From assembly GCA_018819205.1 (NCBI GenBank), contig JAHJQE010000043.1:1-51771 (forward strand): a DNA stretch of 51,771 bases, in the 5' to 3' direction. Under the pieces are notes generated by a model, which saw only the letters and a program-made list of their open reading frames with translations, was not told where the DNA came from and ran no database searches. The DNA comes from Gammaproteobacteria bacterium. GTDB lineage: Bacteria > Pseudomonadota > Gammaproteobacteria > Burkholderiales > Gallionellaceae. The translations under genes were made by a program, and so were the position numbers. Within the stretch, counting starts at the first letter, position 1. Each line of letters starts with the position of its first letter. This document shows, in pieces, positions 37,272-46,251 of the stretch.

Positions 37272-38546
37272 ATGAAAGTATTGCTGGGCGCAGTTGCCTT
37301 GTTCTGGATGCAGTTCGCTTGGGCGCTAGCGCCCTTGCCGGGGCCGGACGATGTGACCATCGAAGTGCGCAGCGGCGATACCCTGGGTGACTTGGCCCGT
37401 ACGCAACTGGACCTGCCGACGCGCTGGCGCGATGTGGCGAACTACAACCTGCTGCCAGATCCCGATCTGATCGAATCCGGCCAGCAATTGCGCATCAAGC
37501 GAGCGTGGCTGAAGACCTATCAGGGCAAACTGAAAGTGGAAGCGGTCTCAGGCGAGGCGACTGCGAACGGGAAAGTGCTGAAGGTAGGGGACATGATTGC
37601 TGTGGGCGCGCAGTTGCAGACGGCAGCGGGCGGTGTATTGCGCTTGCGCATGGCGGACAGTTCGCTGGTGAACATGATGGAGCGCAGCGAGCTGAAGGTG
37701 GCGAAGCTGGAGCAGCGTGCGGATGGCGTGCTGTCGTCCCTGCTGCGCCTGATGACCGGACAGATAGAAGTTTTCAAGGCCAAAAACGAGCCCGGCATGG
37801 CAGACCTTGCTGTCGCGGGGCGCAATGCAACGGTCGGTATCAGCGGTACCCATTTTCGGGTGCGGCAGGATGGTGTGGTCACCTTTACCGAGGTGGAAGA
37901 CGGCACGGTCGCTTTCGATGCCACGCAGACGCCGGTCGTGCTGTCGCTGAACGCTCGCGAGGGTGCTGTGGCCAACGGCCGTGATGCGGCACAGGTGATA
38001 CCGCTGCTGTCCGAGCCTGTCTATCCGGAATTGCCGTCCTTGTTCGGCACGCCCTACGTCGAATGGATGATGGGCGAACAGGCTGGCGCTCTGCGTTATG
38101 TCGGCGAACTGGCGCAAAACGAAGACTTCTCAGGCCGGCTGGTATCGTTGCGTAGCGAGGGTAGAGCCATCCGGCTGTACGAACTGCCGAATGGCCGCTA
38201 CTGGATGAAGCTGCGCGCGGTGGATGCGCACGGACTGCAGGGTATGGAAAGCAGGATCGGTTTCGAGGTCAATGCGCCGCCGCGCCAATTCGCCATGACC
38301 AAGGTCTATGTCAGCGGCAAGCAGTTGCAGTTGCGCTGGGTGGGGCGCCAGCAGAGCGTGAGCTATCAGGTGCAGGTCGCGCCAAATCTGGATTTCCAGC
38401 ATCTGCTGCTGGATGCGAAGACGGCGGACAACTGGATCGACATGCCGCGCCCGCGATCGGGACGCCATTTCCTGCGCGTGCGCCAGATATTCGCCGGCGG
38501 GCGCATGGGCGAATGGGATGTGCCGATGATGTTCGATGCGCCATGA
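37272..38546 (+). CDS. Exported LysM-FecR domain protein
   Basis: A 424-residue envelope protein. ATG 37272 is chosen for the strong GGGAGGAA ribosome-binding site and the signal peptide that follows at once (VLLGAVALFWMQFAWALA). Starts at 37248 and 37257 would put charged residues in front. Residues about 28-78 form a LysM motif (EVRSGDTLGDLARTQL ... GQQLRIK), for peptidoglycan binding. About 85-230 match a FecR domain (VGISGTHFRV, VEDGTVAF). The C-terminal part contains beta-rich, fibronectin-like repeats. FecR domains sense or transduce signals in the periplasm; here no TonB receptor or sigma factor is adjacent. Confidence 0.85.
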   Translation: MKVLLGAVALFWMQFAWALAPLPGPDDVTIEVRSGDTLGDLARTQLDLPTRWRDVANYNLLPDPDLIESGQQLRIKRAWLKTYQGKLKVEAVSGEATANGKVLKVGDMIAVGAQLQTAAGGVLRLRMADSSLVNMMERSELKVAKLEQRADGVLSSLLRLMTGQIEVFKAKNEPGMADLAVAGRNATVGISGTHFRVRQDGVVTFTEVEDGTVAFDATQTPVVLSLNAREGAVANGRDAAQVIPLLSEPVYPELPSLFGTPYVEWMMGEQAGALRYVGELAQNEDFSGRLVSLRSEGRAIRLYELPNGRYWMKLRAVDAHGLQGMESRIGFEVNAPPRQFAMTKVYVSGKQLQLRWVGRQQSVSYQVQVAPNLDFQHLLLDAKTADNWIDMPRPRSGRHFLRVRQIFAGGRMGEWDVPMMFDAP

Positions 38547-38568
38547 GCTTTCGCTGCAGCCCTTTGAG

Positions 38569-38593
38569 ACGCCGCCCTGATGGGCGGCGTTTT
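38569..38593 (+). terminator. Rho-independent terminator after the LysM-FecR gene
   Basis: ACGCCGCCC (38569-38577) pairs with GGGCGGCGT (38582-38590) around a four-base loop and is followed by TTT. Confidence 0.85.
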
Positions 38594-38605
38594 AGCTTCC
38601 GGGCG

Positions 38606-38614
38606 TGATAAAAT
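38606..38614 (+). promoter_or_regulatory. Extended -10 element for glyA
   Basis: TGATAAAAT fits TG-n-TAAAAT, 42 bases before the glyA ATG and just after the preceding terminator. No clear -35 is present. Confidence 0.5.
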
Positions 38615-38655
38615 GCGCGCCTTTCTTTTTATCCTTTAACTTTGGAAGGCTATCC

Positions 38656-39903
38656 ATGTTCTCGCGCAAAAACACCCTAGCTGTCGTCGATCCTGATCTG
38701 TGGGACGCGATCCAGAAAGAAACCGCCCGTCAGGAAGATCACATCGAACTGATAGCCTCGGAAAACTACACCAGCCCGGCGGTGATGGAAGCGCAGGGCA
38801 GCCAGCTGACCAACAAGTACGCAGAGGGCTATCCCGGCAAACGCTACTACGGCGGCTGCGAGTTCGTGGACATCGCCGAGCAATTGGCCATCGACCGCGC
38901 CAAGGCCTTGTTCGGTGCCGAATATGCCAATGTCCAACCACACTCCGGTTCGCAGGCCAATCAGGGCGTGTATGTCTCGGTGCTGAAGCCGGGCGACACT
39001 ATCCTCGGTATGAGCCTGGCCCACGGCGGCCACCTCACCCACGGCGCCACCGTGAACATCAGCGGCAAGCTGTACAAGGCCGTGCAGTACGGCCTGAACG
39101 ACAAGGAAGAGATCGACTACGACGAAGTGCAGCGTCTGGCTGACGAGCACAAGCCCAAGATGATCGTGGCCGGTGCCTCCGCCTACGCGCTGGTGATCGA
39201 CTGGAAGCGCTTCCGCGCCATCGCCGACAGCGTCGGTGCCTACCTGTTCGTGGACATGGCGCACTACGCCGGTCTGATCGCAGCGGGTTGCTATCCCAGC
39301 CCGGTCGGTATCGCCGACTTCGTCACCACCACCACCCACAAGACCCTGCGCGGTCCGCGCGGCGGTCTGATCCTGGCCAAGGCCGAGCATGAGAAGGCAT
39401 TGAACTCGGCCATCTTCCCGCAGTTGCAGGGTGGTCCGCTGATGCACGTTATCGCCGCCAAGGCGGTGGCGTTCAAGGAAGCGGCCAGCAAGGAGTTCAA
39501 GGAATACCAGAAGCAGGTGATCGACAATGCGCGCGTGATGGCCAAGGTGCTGACCGAGCGCGGTGTGCGCATCGTCTCCGGCCGTACCGACAGCCACGTG
39601 TTCCTGGTCGATCTGCGTGCCAAGCAGCTGACCGGCAAGGCTGCCGAAGAAGCGCTGGGCAAAGCGCACATCACCGTCAACAAGAACGCCATCCCCAACG
39701 ATCCGGAGAAGCCGTTCGTGACTTCCGGTATCCGTATCGGTTCGCCCGCGATGACCACGCGCGGTTTCAAGGAGCTGGAAGCCGAGAAGCTGGCACACCT
39801 GATCGCCGACGTGCTGGATGCGCCGACCGACGACGCAGTGATCGCACGCGTGGTGGGCGAGGTGAAGAAGCTGACCACCGCCTTCCCGGTGTACGGTAAC
39901 TAA
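38656..39903 (+). CDS. glyA: Serine hydroxymethyltransferase
   Basis: PLP enzyme interconverting serine and glycine with transfer of the one-carbon unit to tetrahydrofolate, 415 residues from ATG 38656 with GGAAGG as ribosome-binding site. [28 protein letters not shown] and [10 protein letters not shown] are intact. The PLP lysine is Lys229 in [14 protein letters not shown]. It has its own promoter and is followed by nrdR, the usual order in this group. Confidence 0.98.
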   Translation: MFSRKNTLAVVDPDLWDAIQKETARQEDHIELIASENYTSPAVMEAQGSQLTNKYAEGYPGKRYYGGCEFVDIAEQLAIDRAKALFGAEYANVQPHSGSQANQGVYVSVLKPGDTILGMSLAHGGHLTHGATVNISGKLYKAVQYGLNDKEEIDYDEVQRLADEHKPKMIVAGASAYALVIDWKRFRAIADSVGAYLFVDMAHYAGLIAAGCYPSPVGIADFVTTTTHKTLRGPRGGLILAKAEHEKALNSAIFPQLQGGPLMHVIAAKAVAFKEAASKEFKEYQKQVIDNARVMAKVLTERGVRIVSGRTDSHVFLVDLRAKQLTGKAAEEALGKAHITVNKNAIPNDPEKPFVTSGIRIGSPAMTTRGFKELEAEKLAHLIADVLDAPTDDAVIARVVGEVKKLTTAFPVYGN

Positions 39904-39975
39904 AATCATGTCAAGCGCCGGCGGTGAGATATTCATGTGCCCGCGATTGAAATCTGATGCCCGGTACTTGCAGCG

Positions 39976-40452
39976 ATGAAATGTCCGTTCTGTAAGCACG
40001 AAGACACCCAGGTGGTGGATACGCGATTGAGCGAGGAAGGCGACAGCATCCGCCGTCGCCGTCGCTGCCTGTCGTGCGATAAACGTTTCACCACGCATGA
40101 AGTGGTCGAGCTGCGCATGCCGCAGGTTGTGAAGCAGAACGGCACGCGCAGCGAGTTCGACGATGAGCGTCTGCGCAACAGTTTCACGCGCGCGCTGCAC
40201 AAGCGGCCGGTGCCGACCGAGTTGGTGGATGCGGCAATCGGGCATGTCACACAAACGATATTCGCCTTCGGTGAACGCGAGATCCCGTCGCGCCTGATCG
40301 GTGAACTGGTGATGAAGGAGTTGCTGAGGCTGGACAAGGTGGCCTACATCCGCTTCGCGTCGGTGTACAAGAGCTTTCAGGATGTGGCGGACTTCACCGA
40401 TGCGGTGGATGCCATGAGCAAACCGTCGCAACGCCGACGCAAGACGGACTGA
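39976..40452 (+). CDS. nrdR: Transcriptional repressor NrdR
   Basis: Zinc-ribbon, ATP-cone repressor of ribonucleotide reductase genes, 158 residues. The zinc site is CPFC (3-6) and CLSC (31-34). The ATP-cone occupies about 49-139. It lies between glyA and ribD, a conserved neighbourhood; its ribonucleotide reductase targets are not in this window, and no NrdR box is seen here. Confidence 0.97.
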   Translation: MKCPFCKHEDTQVVDTRLSEEGDSIRRRRRCLSCDKRFTTHEVVELRMPQVVKQNGTRSEFDDERLRNSFTRALHKRPVPTELVDAAIGHVTQTIFAFGEREIPSRLIGELVMKELLRLDKVAYIRFASVYKSFQDVADFTDAVDAMSKPSQRRRKTD

Positions 40453-40457
40453 GCTTG

Positions 40458-41543
40458 ATGCAGGCGACCGATAGTCAGTGGATGGCGCGGGCGCTGCAAC
40501 TGGCGGCGCAAGGGATGAATACGACATCCCCCAATCCGCGTGTTGGCTGTGTACTGGTCAAGGATGGCGTAGTCATAGGCGAGGGCTGGCATGTGCGGGC
40601 CGGTGAGCCGCATGCCGAAGTACATGCCCTGCGTGCTGCCGGAGAGTCGGCGCGCGGTGCGACGGCCTATGTCACGCTGGAGCCTTGCAGCCACCATGGC
40701 CGTACTCCGCCCTGTGCGGATGCCCTGATTGAAGCTGGAGTGGTGCGCGTGGTATGCGCCATGCAGGACCCCAATCCGCAGGTGGCAGGGCAAGGCATCG
40801 CGCGTTTGAGTGCCGCCGGTATCGCAGTCGAATGCGGGCTGATGGAAGCGGCGGCGCGCGAGTTGAACATCGGGTTCGTGTCGCGCATGACGCGCGCCAA
40901 ACCCTGGGTGCGCAGCAAGATCGCCGCCAGTCTGGATGGGCGCACCGCGCTGGCAAACGGAACCAGCCAGTGGATCACCGGTGCGGCAGCGCGGCAGGAT
41001 GTGCAGCACTGGCGGGCGCGTTCCTGTGCCGTGCTGACCGGTATCGGAACGGTACTGGCGGACGATCCGCAATTGAATGTGCGCATCGACACGGAACGGC
41101 AACCGTTGCGTGTGGTGCTGGATAGCACGTTGCGCATGTCACCTGCGGCACGAATGCTGAGAAGTGGCCGGGTGCTGATCTGCACCGCATCGCAGGACAT
41201 GGGGATCCGTGCTGCATTGGAACGGCAAGGGGCGGAAGTGTTGCTGCTGCCCGATGCGGCAGGGCGCGTCGATCTGGCTGCTGTGATGCGCGCCTTGGCG
41301 CAACGTGGTATCAACGAAGTCATGGTCGAAGCAGGACGCACGTTGAACGGCGCATTGCTGCAGGCAGGTCTGGTGGACGAACTGGTGCTGTATCTGGCGC
41401 CGCAACTGCTGGGCGATGCCGCACGCGGCATGGCAGATCTGGGCGAGTTGACGGGATTGGAACAACGTGTGGATCTGGCCTGGCGTGATGTGCGCCGGGT
41501 GGGTGAAGATCTACGAATCACAGCGGAGGTGAAGCATGTTTAG
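40458..41543 (+). CDS. ribD: Bifunctional riboflavin biosynthesis deaminase/reductase RibD
   Basis: Carries out the deamination and reduction steps that follow GTP cyclohydrolase II. It has 361 residues from ATG 40458 (a TTG codon precedes it). The deaminase zinc site is His52 and Glu54 in PHAEVHAL with Cys77 and Cys86 in EPCSHHGRTPPCAD. The reductase domain covers about 150-360, with KIAASLDGRTA and the GRTLNGALL-like end. It overlaps ribE by eight bases, starting the rib operon. Confidence 0.97.
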   Translation: MQATDSQWMARALQLAAQGMNTTSPNPRVGCVLVKDGVVIGEGWHVRAGEPHAEVHALRAAGESARGATAYVTLEPCSHHGRTPPCADALIEAGVVRVVCAMQDPNPQVAGQGIARLSAAGIAVECGLMEAAARELNIGFVSRMTRAKPWVRSKIAASLDGRTALANGTSQWITGAAARQDVQHWRARSCAVLTGIGTVLADDPQLNVRIDTERQPLRVVLDSTLRMSPAARMLRSGRVLICTASQDMGIRAALERQGAEVLLLPDAAGRVDLAAVMRALAQRGINEVMVEAGRTLNGALLQAGLVDELVLYLAPQLLGDAARGMADLGELTGLEQRVDLAWRDVRRVGEDLRITAEVKHV

Positions 41544-42141
41544 TGGAATCATCGCCGATGCCGGCATGATCAAGAAGGTCGCAGATCGCGAAGGCGGCCT
41601 GCGCCTGACCGTGGCGACCGAGGTGTTGGGCATGGACGATGTCGCGTTGGGTGACAGCATCGCGGTGAACGGCGTCTGCCTGACCGTGGTCGAGATCGAC
41701 GGTAACGACTTCACGGTGGATGTGTCGCGTGAGACGCTGGATTGCACCACGGGTCTGGACAAACAGGGCGCCAATGTGAATCTTGAGAAAGCGATGCGAC
41801 TGTCCGATCGCATCGGTGGTCATCTGGTCAGCGGTCATGTGGACGGCGTGGGCGAGGTGGTGGCTTTCGACGACATCGGCGAGAGCTGGCGTCTGGTGGT
41901 GAAGGCACCGCATGCATTGTCCAGGTACATCGCGATGAAAGGCTCCATCACCATCAACGGCGTGAGCCTGACGGTGAACCAGGTGTCGGGCAACGAGTTC
42001 GAGGTGAACCTGATCCCGCATACACTGGAAGTAACGACATTGAACGAACTGGAAAAAGGAAAGCGCGTGAATCTGGAGATCGATCTGATCGCGCGCTATG
42101 TGGAACGCATGCTGCAGGCAGAGAAAGAACAGAACACATGA
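41536..42141 (+). CDS. ribE: Riboflavin synthase, alpha subunit
   Basis: Makes riboflavin from two molecules of dimethyl-ribityllumazine. It has 201 residues with the usual internal duplication: MFSGIIADAG and GDSIAVNGVCLTV in the first barrel, and GSITINGVSLTVN in the second. GGAGGTGAAGC before the ATG is a strong ribosome-binding site inside the end of ribD. It overlaps the next gene by ATGA. Confidence 0.97.
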   Translation: MFSGIIADAGMIKKVADREGGLRLTVATEVLGMDDVALGDSIAVNGVCLTVVEIDGNDFTVDVSRETLDCTTGLDKQGANVNLEKAMRLSDRIGGHLVSGHVDGVGEVVAFDDIGESWRLVVKAPHALSRYIAMKGSITINGVSLTVNQVSGNEFEVNLIPHTLEVTTLNELEKGKRVNLEIDLIARYVERMLQAEKEQNT

Positions 42142-43241
42142 CAGATGTAGCACCGATCCACGAGATCATCGAAGAGATACGCGCCGGCCGCATGGTCGTG
42201 CTGGTGGACGAGGAGGATCGCGAGAACGAGGGCGACCTGGTGTTCGCTGCCGAGTTCGCCACGCCGGAGATGGTCAACTTCATGGCCAAGCACGGGCGCG
42301 GCCTGATCTGCCTGACCCTGACGCAACAGCATTGCAAACAGCTCGACCTGCCTCTGATGGTGCGCGAGAACGGCCTGCCGCTGGCGACCAACTTCACGCT
42401 CAGCATCGAAGCGGCGACCGGTGTCACCACCGGCATCTCCGCCGCCGACCGCGCGCGCACCATCCTCGCCGCGGCGAACAAGGATGCCAAGCCGCAGGAC
42501 ATCGTGCAGCCCGGTCACATCTTCCCGCTGATGGCGCGCGACGGTGGCGTGCTGGTGCGTGCCGGCCACACCGAGGCGGGTTGCGATCTGGCGCAACTGG
42601 CAGGCCTGACACCGGCTTCGGTGATCTGCGAGATATTGAAAGAAGACGGCGAGATGGCGCGTCTGCCCGACCTGATCCCGTTCGCCAAACAGCACGGTCT
42701 GAAGATCGGCACCATCGCCGACCTGATCGAATACCGCGCGCACAACGAGACCCTGGTCGAGCGCGTCGGCAAGCGAAGCGTGCAGACCGCCTACGGCGAG
42801 TTCGAGCTGTATGCCTATACCGACAAGAGCACACAGCGCACGCATCTGGCGCTGGCCAAGGGCGACATCCAGCCCGAGTTCGAGACGCTGGTACGCGTGC
42901 ACGAGCCGCTGTCGGTGATGGACTTTATGGAACAGACCAGTTACGAGAAGAGCACCAGTGTGCACGAGGCGCTGAAGAAGATCAGTCAGGCTTCCAGCGG
43001 GGTGCTGGTGTTGATGCATCAGGACGAGACGTCGCAGACGCTGCTGGACCGAGCGCTGGAGAACCATGCCGAACATCCGGCGAGCAAGTGGGACCCCAAG
43101 AGCTACGGCATCGGCGCACAGATCCTGCGCGACATCGGCGTGGGCAAGATGTGTTTGATCGGCACGGCACGCAAGATGCCGAGCATGGCGGGCTTCGGCC
43201 TTGAGATCGTGGGTTATTGTTCTTCCAAGGATACAAAATGA
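42138..43241 (+). CDS. ribB: 3,4-dihydroxy-2-butanone-4-phosphate synthase fused to inactive GTP cyclohydrolase II-like domain
   Basis: A 367-residue RibBA-type fusion. The N-terminal RibB domain (about 1-200) is complete, with the Mg/acid loop [12 protein letters not shown] and [13 protein letters not shown]. The C-terminal domain aligns with RibA in outline but lacks the zinc-binding cysteine cluster and the surrounding HSECLTGD-type motif; the equivalent stretch reads [20 protein letters not shown]. Such RibBX proteins are known in betaproteobacteria. A working GTP cyclohydrolase II should be encoded elsewhere. It overlaps both neighbours by ATGA. Confidence 0.93.
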   Translation: MTDVAPIHEIIEEIRAGRMVVLVDEEDRENEGDLVFAAEFATPEMVNFMAKHGRGLICLTLTQQHCKQLDLPLMVRENGLPLATNFTLSIEAATGVTTGISAADRARTILAAANKDAKPQDIVQPGHIFPLMARDGGVLVRAGHTEAGCDLAQLAGLTPASVICEILKEDGEMARLPDLIPFAKQHGLKIGTIADLIEYRAHNETLVERVGKRSVQTAYGEFELYAYTDKSTQRTHLALAKGDIQPEFETLVRVHEPLSVMDFMEQTSYEKSTSVHEALKKISQASSGVLVLMHQDETSQTLLDRALENHAEHPASKWDPKSYGIGAQILRDIGVGKMCLIGTARKMPSMAGFGLEIVGYCSSKDTK

Positions 43242-43690
43242 GAGAGATAAAAAAGAACCTGGACGGCACGGGCATGCGCATCGGCATCGTGCAGAGCCGT
43301 TTCAATGATGTCGTGTGCGACGGTTTGCTGGCGGCTTGTCATGCGCAACTGCTCAAGAGCGGTGTGGCGGACGACGACATCGTGCTGGCTACCGTGCCCG
43401 GCGCGCTGGAGATCCCGCTGGTGCTGTGGCAGATGGCCGAGAGCCACGACTACGACGCACTGATCGCGCTGGGCGCGGTGATCCGCGGTGACACCTATCA
43501 CTTCGAGATCGTGTCCAACGAGTCCGCGCGCGGCGTGGGCGAAGTACAGCTGGCGACAGGTATGCCCATCGCCAACGCCATCCTCACCACCGACACCGAC
43601 GAGCAGGCCGAAGTACGCATGAGCGTCAAAGGTGCGGAAGCGGCGCTGGTCGCCATCGAGATGGTCAATCTGGCACGGGAACTGGCATGA
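43238..43690 (+). CDS. ribH: 6,7-dimethyl-8-ribityllumazine synthase
   Basis: The penultimate enzyme of riboflavin synthesis, 150 residues from ATG 43238, which shares ATGA with the ribB stop. Conserved segments are [18 protein letters not shown] and [14 protein letters not shown], with the catalytic histidine in the last. It usually forms icosahedral or pentameric shells. It overlaps nusB by ATGA. Confidence 0.97.
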   Translation: MREIKKNLDGTGMRIGIVQSRFNDVVCDGLLAACHAQLLKSGVADDDIVLATVPGALEIPLVLWQMAESHDYDALIALGAVIRGDTYHFEIVSNESARGVGEVQLATGMPIANAILTTDTDEQAEVRMSVKGAEAALVAIEMVNLARELA

Positions 43691-44133
43691 GCGATACCAA
43701 GAAAGTCGCCGTAAGCCCGCGTCACCGCGCGCGCGAACTGGCATTGCAGGGCATCTACGAATGGAAGATATCCGGCAGTACTGCGACGCAGATCGGGCGC
43801 AGCACGGGCGACGACAAGAGTCTCGGCCGCTACGACAGCGAGCTGTACCAGCAACTGTTGCGCGGGGCCATCGCCCAGCACGAAGCGCTGGATGCACAGA
43901 TCACCCCGCAGCTCGATCGCGCACTGGACGAGTTGAGCCCGGTGGAATATTCGGTGCTGTTGCTCGGCGCTTACGAACTGTTCCATCAGCCGGAAGTCCC
44001 TTACCGCGTGGTCATCAACGAAGCCGTCGAACTGGCCAAGACCTTCGGCGGCAGCGACGGCCACAAGTTCGTCAACGGCGTGCTGGACAAGCTGGCGGCG
44101 CAGGCGCGTGCAGTCGAAGTCGCTGCCAAGTAA
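43687..44133 (+). CDS. nusB: Transcription antitermination factor NusB
   Basis: Binds boxA RNA with NusE (S10) in rRNA antitermination, 148 residues. The N-terminal Arg-rich motif [16 protein letters not shown] and the C-terminal [13 protein letters not shown] are typical. The ribH-nusB-thiL-pgpA order is widely conserved in proteobacteria. thiL starts 15 bases downstream. Confidence 0.96.
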   Translation: MSDTKKVAVSPRHRARELALQGIYEWKISGSTATQIGRSTGDDKSLGRYDSELYQQLLRGAIAQHEALDAQITPQLDRALDELSPVEYSVLLLGAYELFHQPEVPYRVVINEAVELAKTFGGSDGHKFVNGVLDKLAAQARAVEVAAK

Positions 44134-44148
44134 AGGCACGCCGCCCTG

Positions 44149-45111
44149 ATGTCGGAATTCGATCTCATCCGGCGGTATTTCACGCGTCCCACCCCGAACA
44201 CGAACCTGGGCGTCGGCGACGACGCCGCGCTGTTGACCGTCACCCCCGGCATGGAGCTGGCGGTGTCCACCGACATGCTGGTCGGCGGCACGCATTTCTA
44301 TCTCGATACCGATCCCCGCCAACTGGGCCACAAGACGCTGGCGGTGAACCTGTCCGACTTGGCGGCGATGGGCGCGCAGCCGCGCTGGGCGACCCTGTCG
44401 CTGTCGTTGCCGCAGGCACACGACGACTGGCTGCAGGCATTCAGCGAGGGTTTCTTCGCGCTGGCCGAGGCGCACGGCGTGGAACTGATCGGTGGCGACA
44501 CCACACGCGGTCCGCTCAATCTGAGTGTGACCATCATGGGTGAAGTGCCACAGGGGCAAGCGTTGCGCCGCAGCGGTGCACAGGTCGGCGACGACATCAG
44601 GGTGTCAGGCGCGCTGGGCGAAGCCGCGCTGGGATTGGCGCATCTGCAGCAGCGGGTGCAACTGCCAGAAGGCGCGCGTCAGACCTGCCTCGCCGCTTTG
44701 CAGCAACCGATGCCGAGAGTGGAATTGGGGCTTGCATTGCGCGGCATCGCGCATAGCGCCATCGACGTGTCGGACGGCTTGCTGGCAGATCTGAAGCACA
44801 TCCTTGATAGCTCCAACGTGGCGGCCGAGGTGCGTTATGACCGACTGCCCAAGCCAGCCTTCTTTGCCTCTGCCAGTGAAGAGATGGATGTGCTGGCGCA
44901 GGATTGCGTGCTCTCCGGCGGAGACGACTATGAACTGTGTTTCACCGCACCACTCGCGCGGCGCGAAGAGATCGGGGTGATCGCCGACCTGATGCATTTG
45001 CCGCTGACGCGTATCGGCAGCATCGTCTCCGGGCAGGGCTGCAAGTTGCGCGCAGCGAACGGCAGCGTGATCAAGATCGCCAGGGAGGGCTATGACCACT
45101 TTGCATCATGA
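44149..45111 (+). CDS. thiL: Thiamine-monophosphate kinase
   Basis: Phosphorylates thiamine phosphate to thiamine diphosphate, 320 residues. The N-terminal FDLIRRYF is followed by the Mg/ATP motifs GVGDDAALL and DMLVGGTHFYLDTDP. VNLSDLAAMGAQP and DVSDGLLADL are also intact. Its last 20 bases overlap the start of pgpA. ThDP made here is the cofactor of IlvB in the same window. Confidence 0.96.
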   Translation: MSEFDLIRRYFTRPTPNTNLGVGDDAALLTVTPGMELAVSTDMLVGGTHFYLDTDPRQLGHKTLAVNLSDLAAMGAQPRWATLSLSLPQAHDDWLQAFSEGFFALAEAHGVELIGGDTTRGPLNLSVTIMGEVPQGQALRRSGAQVGDDIRVSGALGEAALGLAHLQQRVQLPEGARQTCLAALQQPMPRVELGLALRGIAHSAIDVSDGLLADLKHILDSSNVAAEVRYDRLPKPAFFASASEEMDVLAQDCVLSGGDDYELCFTAPLARREEIGVIADLMHLPLTRIGSIVSGQGCKLRAANGSVIKIAREGYDHFAS

Positions 45112-45598
45112 TTTGAAAGTCAAACCGGACTGGCGTTTTTTGTTCAGCCATCCGGCGCACATGCTTTCTTTCGGTCTGGGGCTGGGGCTGGTACCGCGCT
45201 CGCCCGGCACCGCCGGTACTTTGCTCGCATTCCCGTTTTTCTGGTACCTGTCGCCGCGCCTGAGCGACGCCATGTTCCTGTTCGTGCTGATCTGGATGTT
45301 CGCCATCGGTGTGTGGGTGTGCGACATCACCGGCAAGGCGCTGGGCGAGGCCGACTTCGGCGGTATCGTGTGGGACGAGGTGGTGGCCTTTTTACTGGTG
45401 CTGTTCTTCACACCGGACGGCCTGATCTGGCAATTGCTGGCATTCTCCCTGTTCCGTTTCTTCGATATCGTCAAACCGCAGCCCATCCGCTATTTCGATA
45501 GCCATTGGCACGGCGGACTCGGGGTGATGTTCGACGACCTGCTGGCGGCGGGCTACACCTTGTTCTGTATGGCGCTCATCAAAAGCATCCTGATATGA
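45092..45598 (+). CDS. pgpA: Phosphatidylglycerophosphatase A
   Basis: Membrane phosphatase making phosphatidylglycerol, 168 residues. The GLGLVPRSPGTAGTL motif, the DEVVAF stretch and RFFDIVKPQPIRYFD are diagnostic of PgpA. A strong AGGGAGG before the ATG, inside the end of thiL, supports the 20-base overlap. Its stop overlaps the nuclease start by ATGA. Confidence 0.95.
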   Translation: MTTLHHDLKVKPDWRFLFSHPAHMLSFGLGLGLVPRSPGTAGTLLAFPFFWYLSPRLSDAMFLFVLIWMFAIGVWVCDITGKALGEADFGGIVWDEVVAFLLVLFFTPDGLIWQLLAFSLFRFFDIVKPQPIRYFDSHWHGGLGVMFDDLLAAGYTLFCMALIKSILI

Positions 45599-46251
45599 AG
45601 CGGTGGCTGGCATTGCTGTGCTGCCTGAGTTGGGCGGCGCAGGCGGAGACGTTCGACGCGTATGTCATCGCCGTGATCGACGGCGATACCGTGCTGGTGT
45701 TGCGCGACAAACAGAAACTCAAATTGCGCCTGGCCGACATCGACGCGCCGGAAAAGTCGCAGCCGTTCGGCCGGCAGTCACTCGAATATCTGAAGTCCCG
45801 CGTGAACAAGAAAGTGGTGCAAGTGGAGAGCCGCGCCACCGACCAATACGGTCGCACCATCGCCACGCTCATGCTGGACGGTGTCGATCTGAATCGGGAG
45901 CAGGTGCGTCAGGGCTTGGCTTGGGAATATTCCTTCCATCACGCCGACAAAGCATTCATCGCTTTGCAGCTGGAAGCACAGCAGGCCAAGCGCGGCCTCT
46001 GGCAGCAAGTGAGCCCGCAATCGCCTTGGGAATGGCGCAAGCAACATCCCACCTACTACCGGGATCATGCGACGGCCGGCATCCCGTCAGCTTACGAACC
46101 CTATGATCTGGCCTGCGGCAAGAAATCGCACTGCGCGCAGATGCAGTCCTGCGACGAAGCACATTTTTATCTGACACGTTGCGCGGTGAAATCGCTCGAC
46201 CAAGACGGCGACGGCATCCCGTGTCCCCAGTTATGCATCCCGGCGCAATGA
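45595..46251 (+). CDS. Secreted thermonuclease-like protein with Excalibur domain
   Basis: A 218-residue exported nuclease. A signal peptide (MKRWLALLCCLSWAAQA) leads into a staphylococcal-nuclease fold (about 20-145). Catalytic positions are present: Arg45, Asp50 and Glu53 in RLADIDAPE, and Arg87 in DQYGRT, with Asp31 in VIDGDTV. The C-terminal 45 residues form an Excalibur domain with a calcium-type DQDGDGIPC and six cysteines. It is fully coupled between pgpA and hrpA by ATGA overlaps. A role in nutrient DNA or RNA breakdown is inferred only. Confidence 0.9.
   Translation: MKRWLALLCCLSWAAQAETFDAYVIAVIDGDTVLVLRDKQKLKLRLADIDAPEKSQPFGRQSLEYLKSRVNKKVVQVESRATDQYGRTIATLMLDGVDLNREQVRQGLAWEYSFHHADKAFIALQLEAQQAKRGLWQQVSPQSPWEWRKQHPTYYRDHATAGIPSAYEPYDLACGKKSHCAQMQSCDEAHFYLTRCAVKSLDQDGDGIPCPQLCIPAQ

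Noticed and set aside
38677-40527. A 616-codon minus-strand open frame opposite glyA and nrdR
   Set aside because: It is a mirror-frame artefact of two well-supported genes.
40300-42140. FMN riboswitch before the riboflavin genes
   Set aside because: Only five bases separate nrdR from ribD and no RFN-type conserved segments are visible in the rib region.
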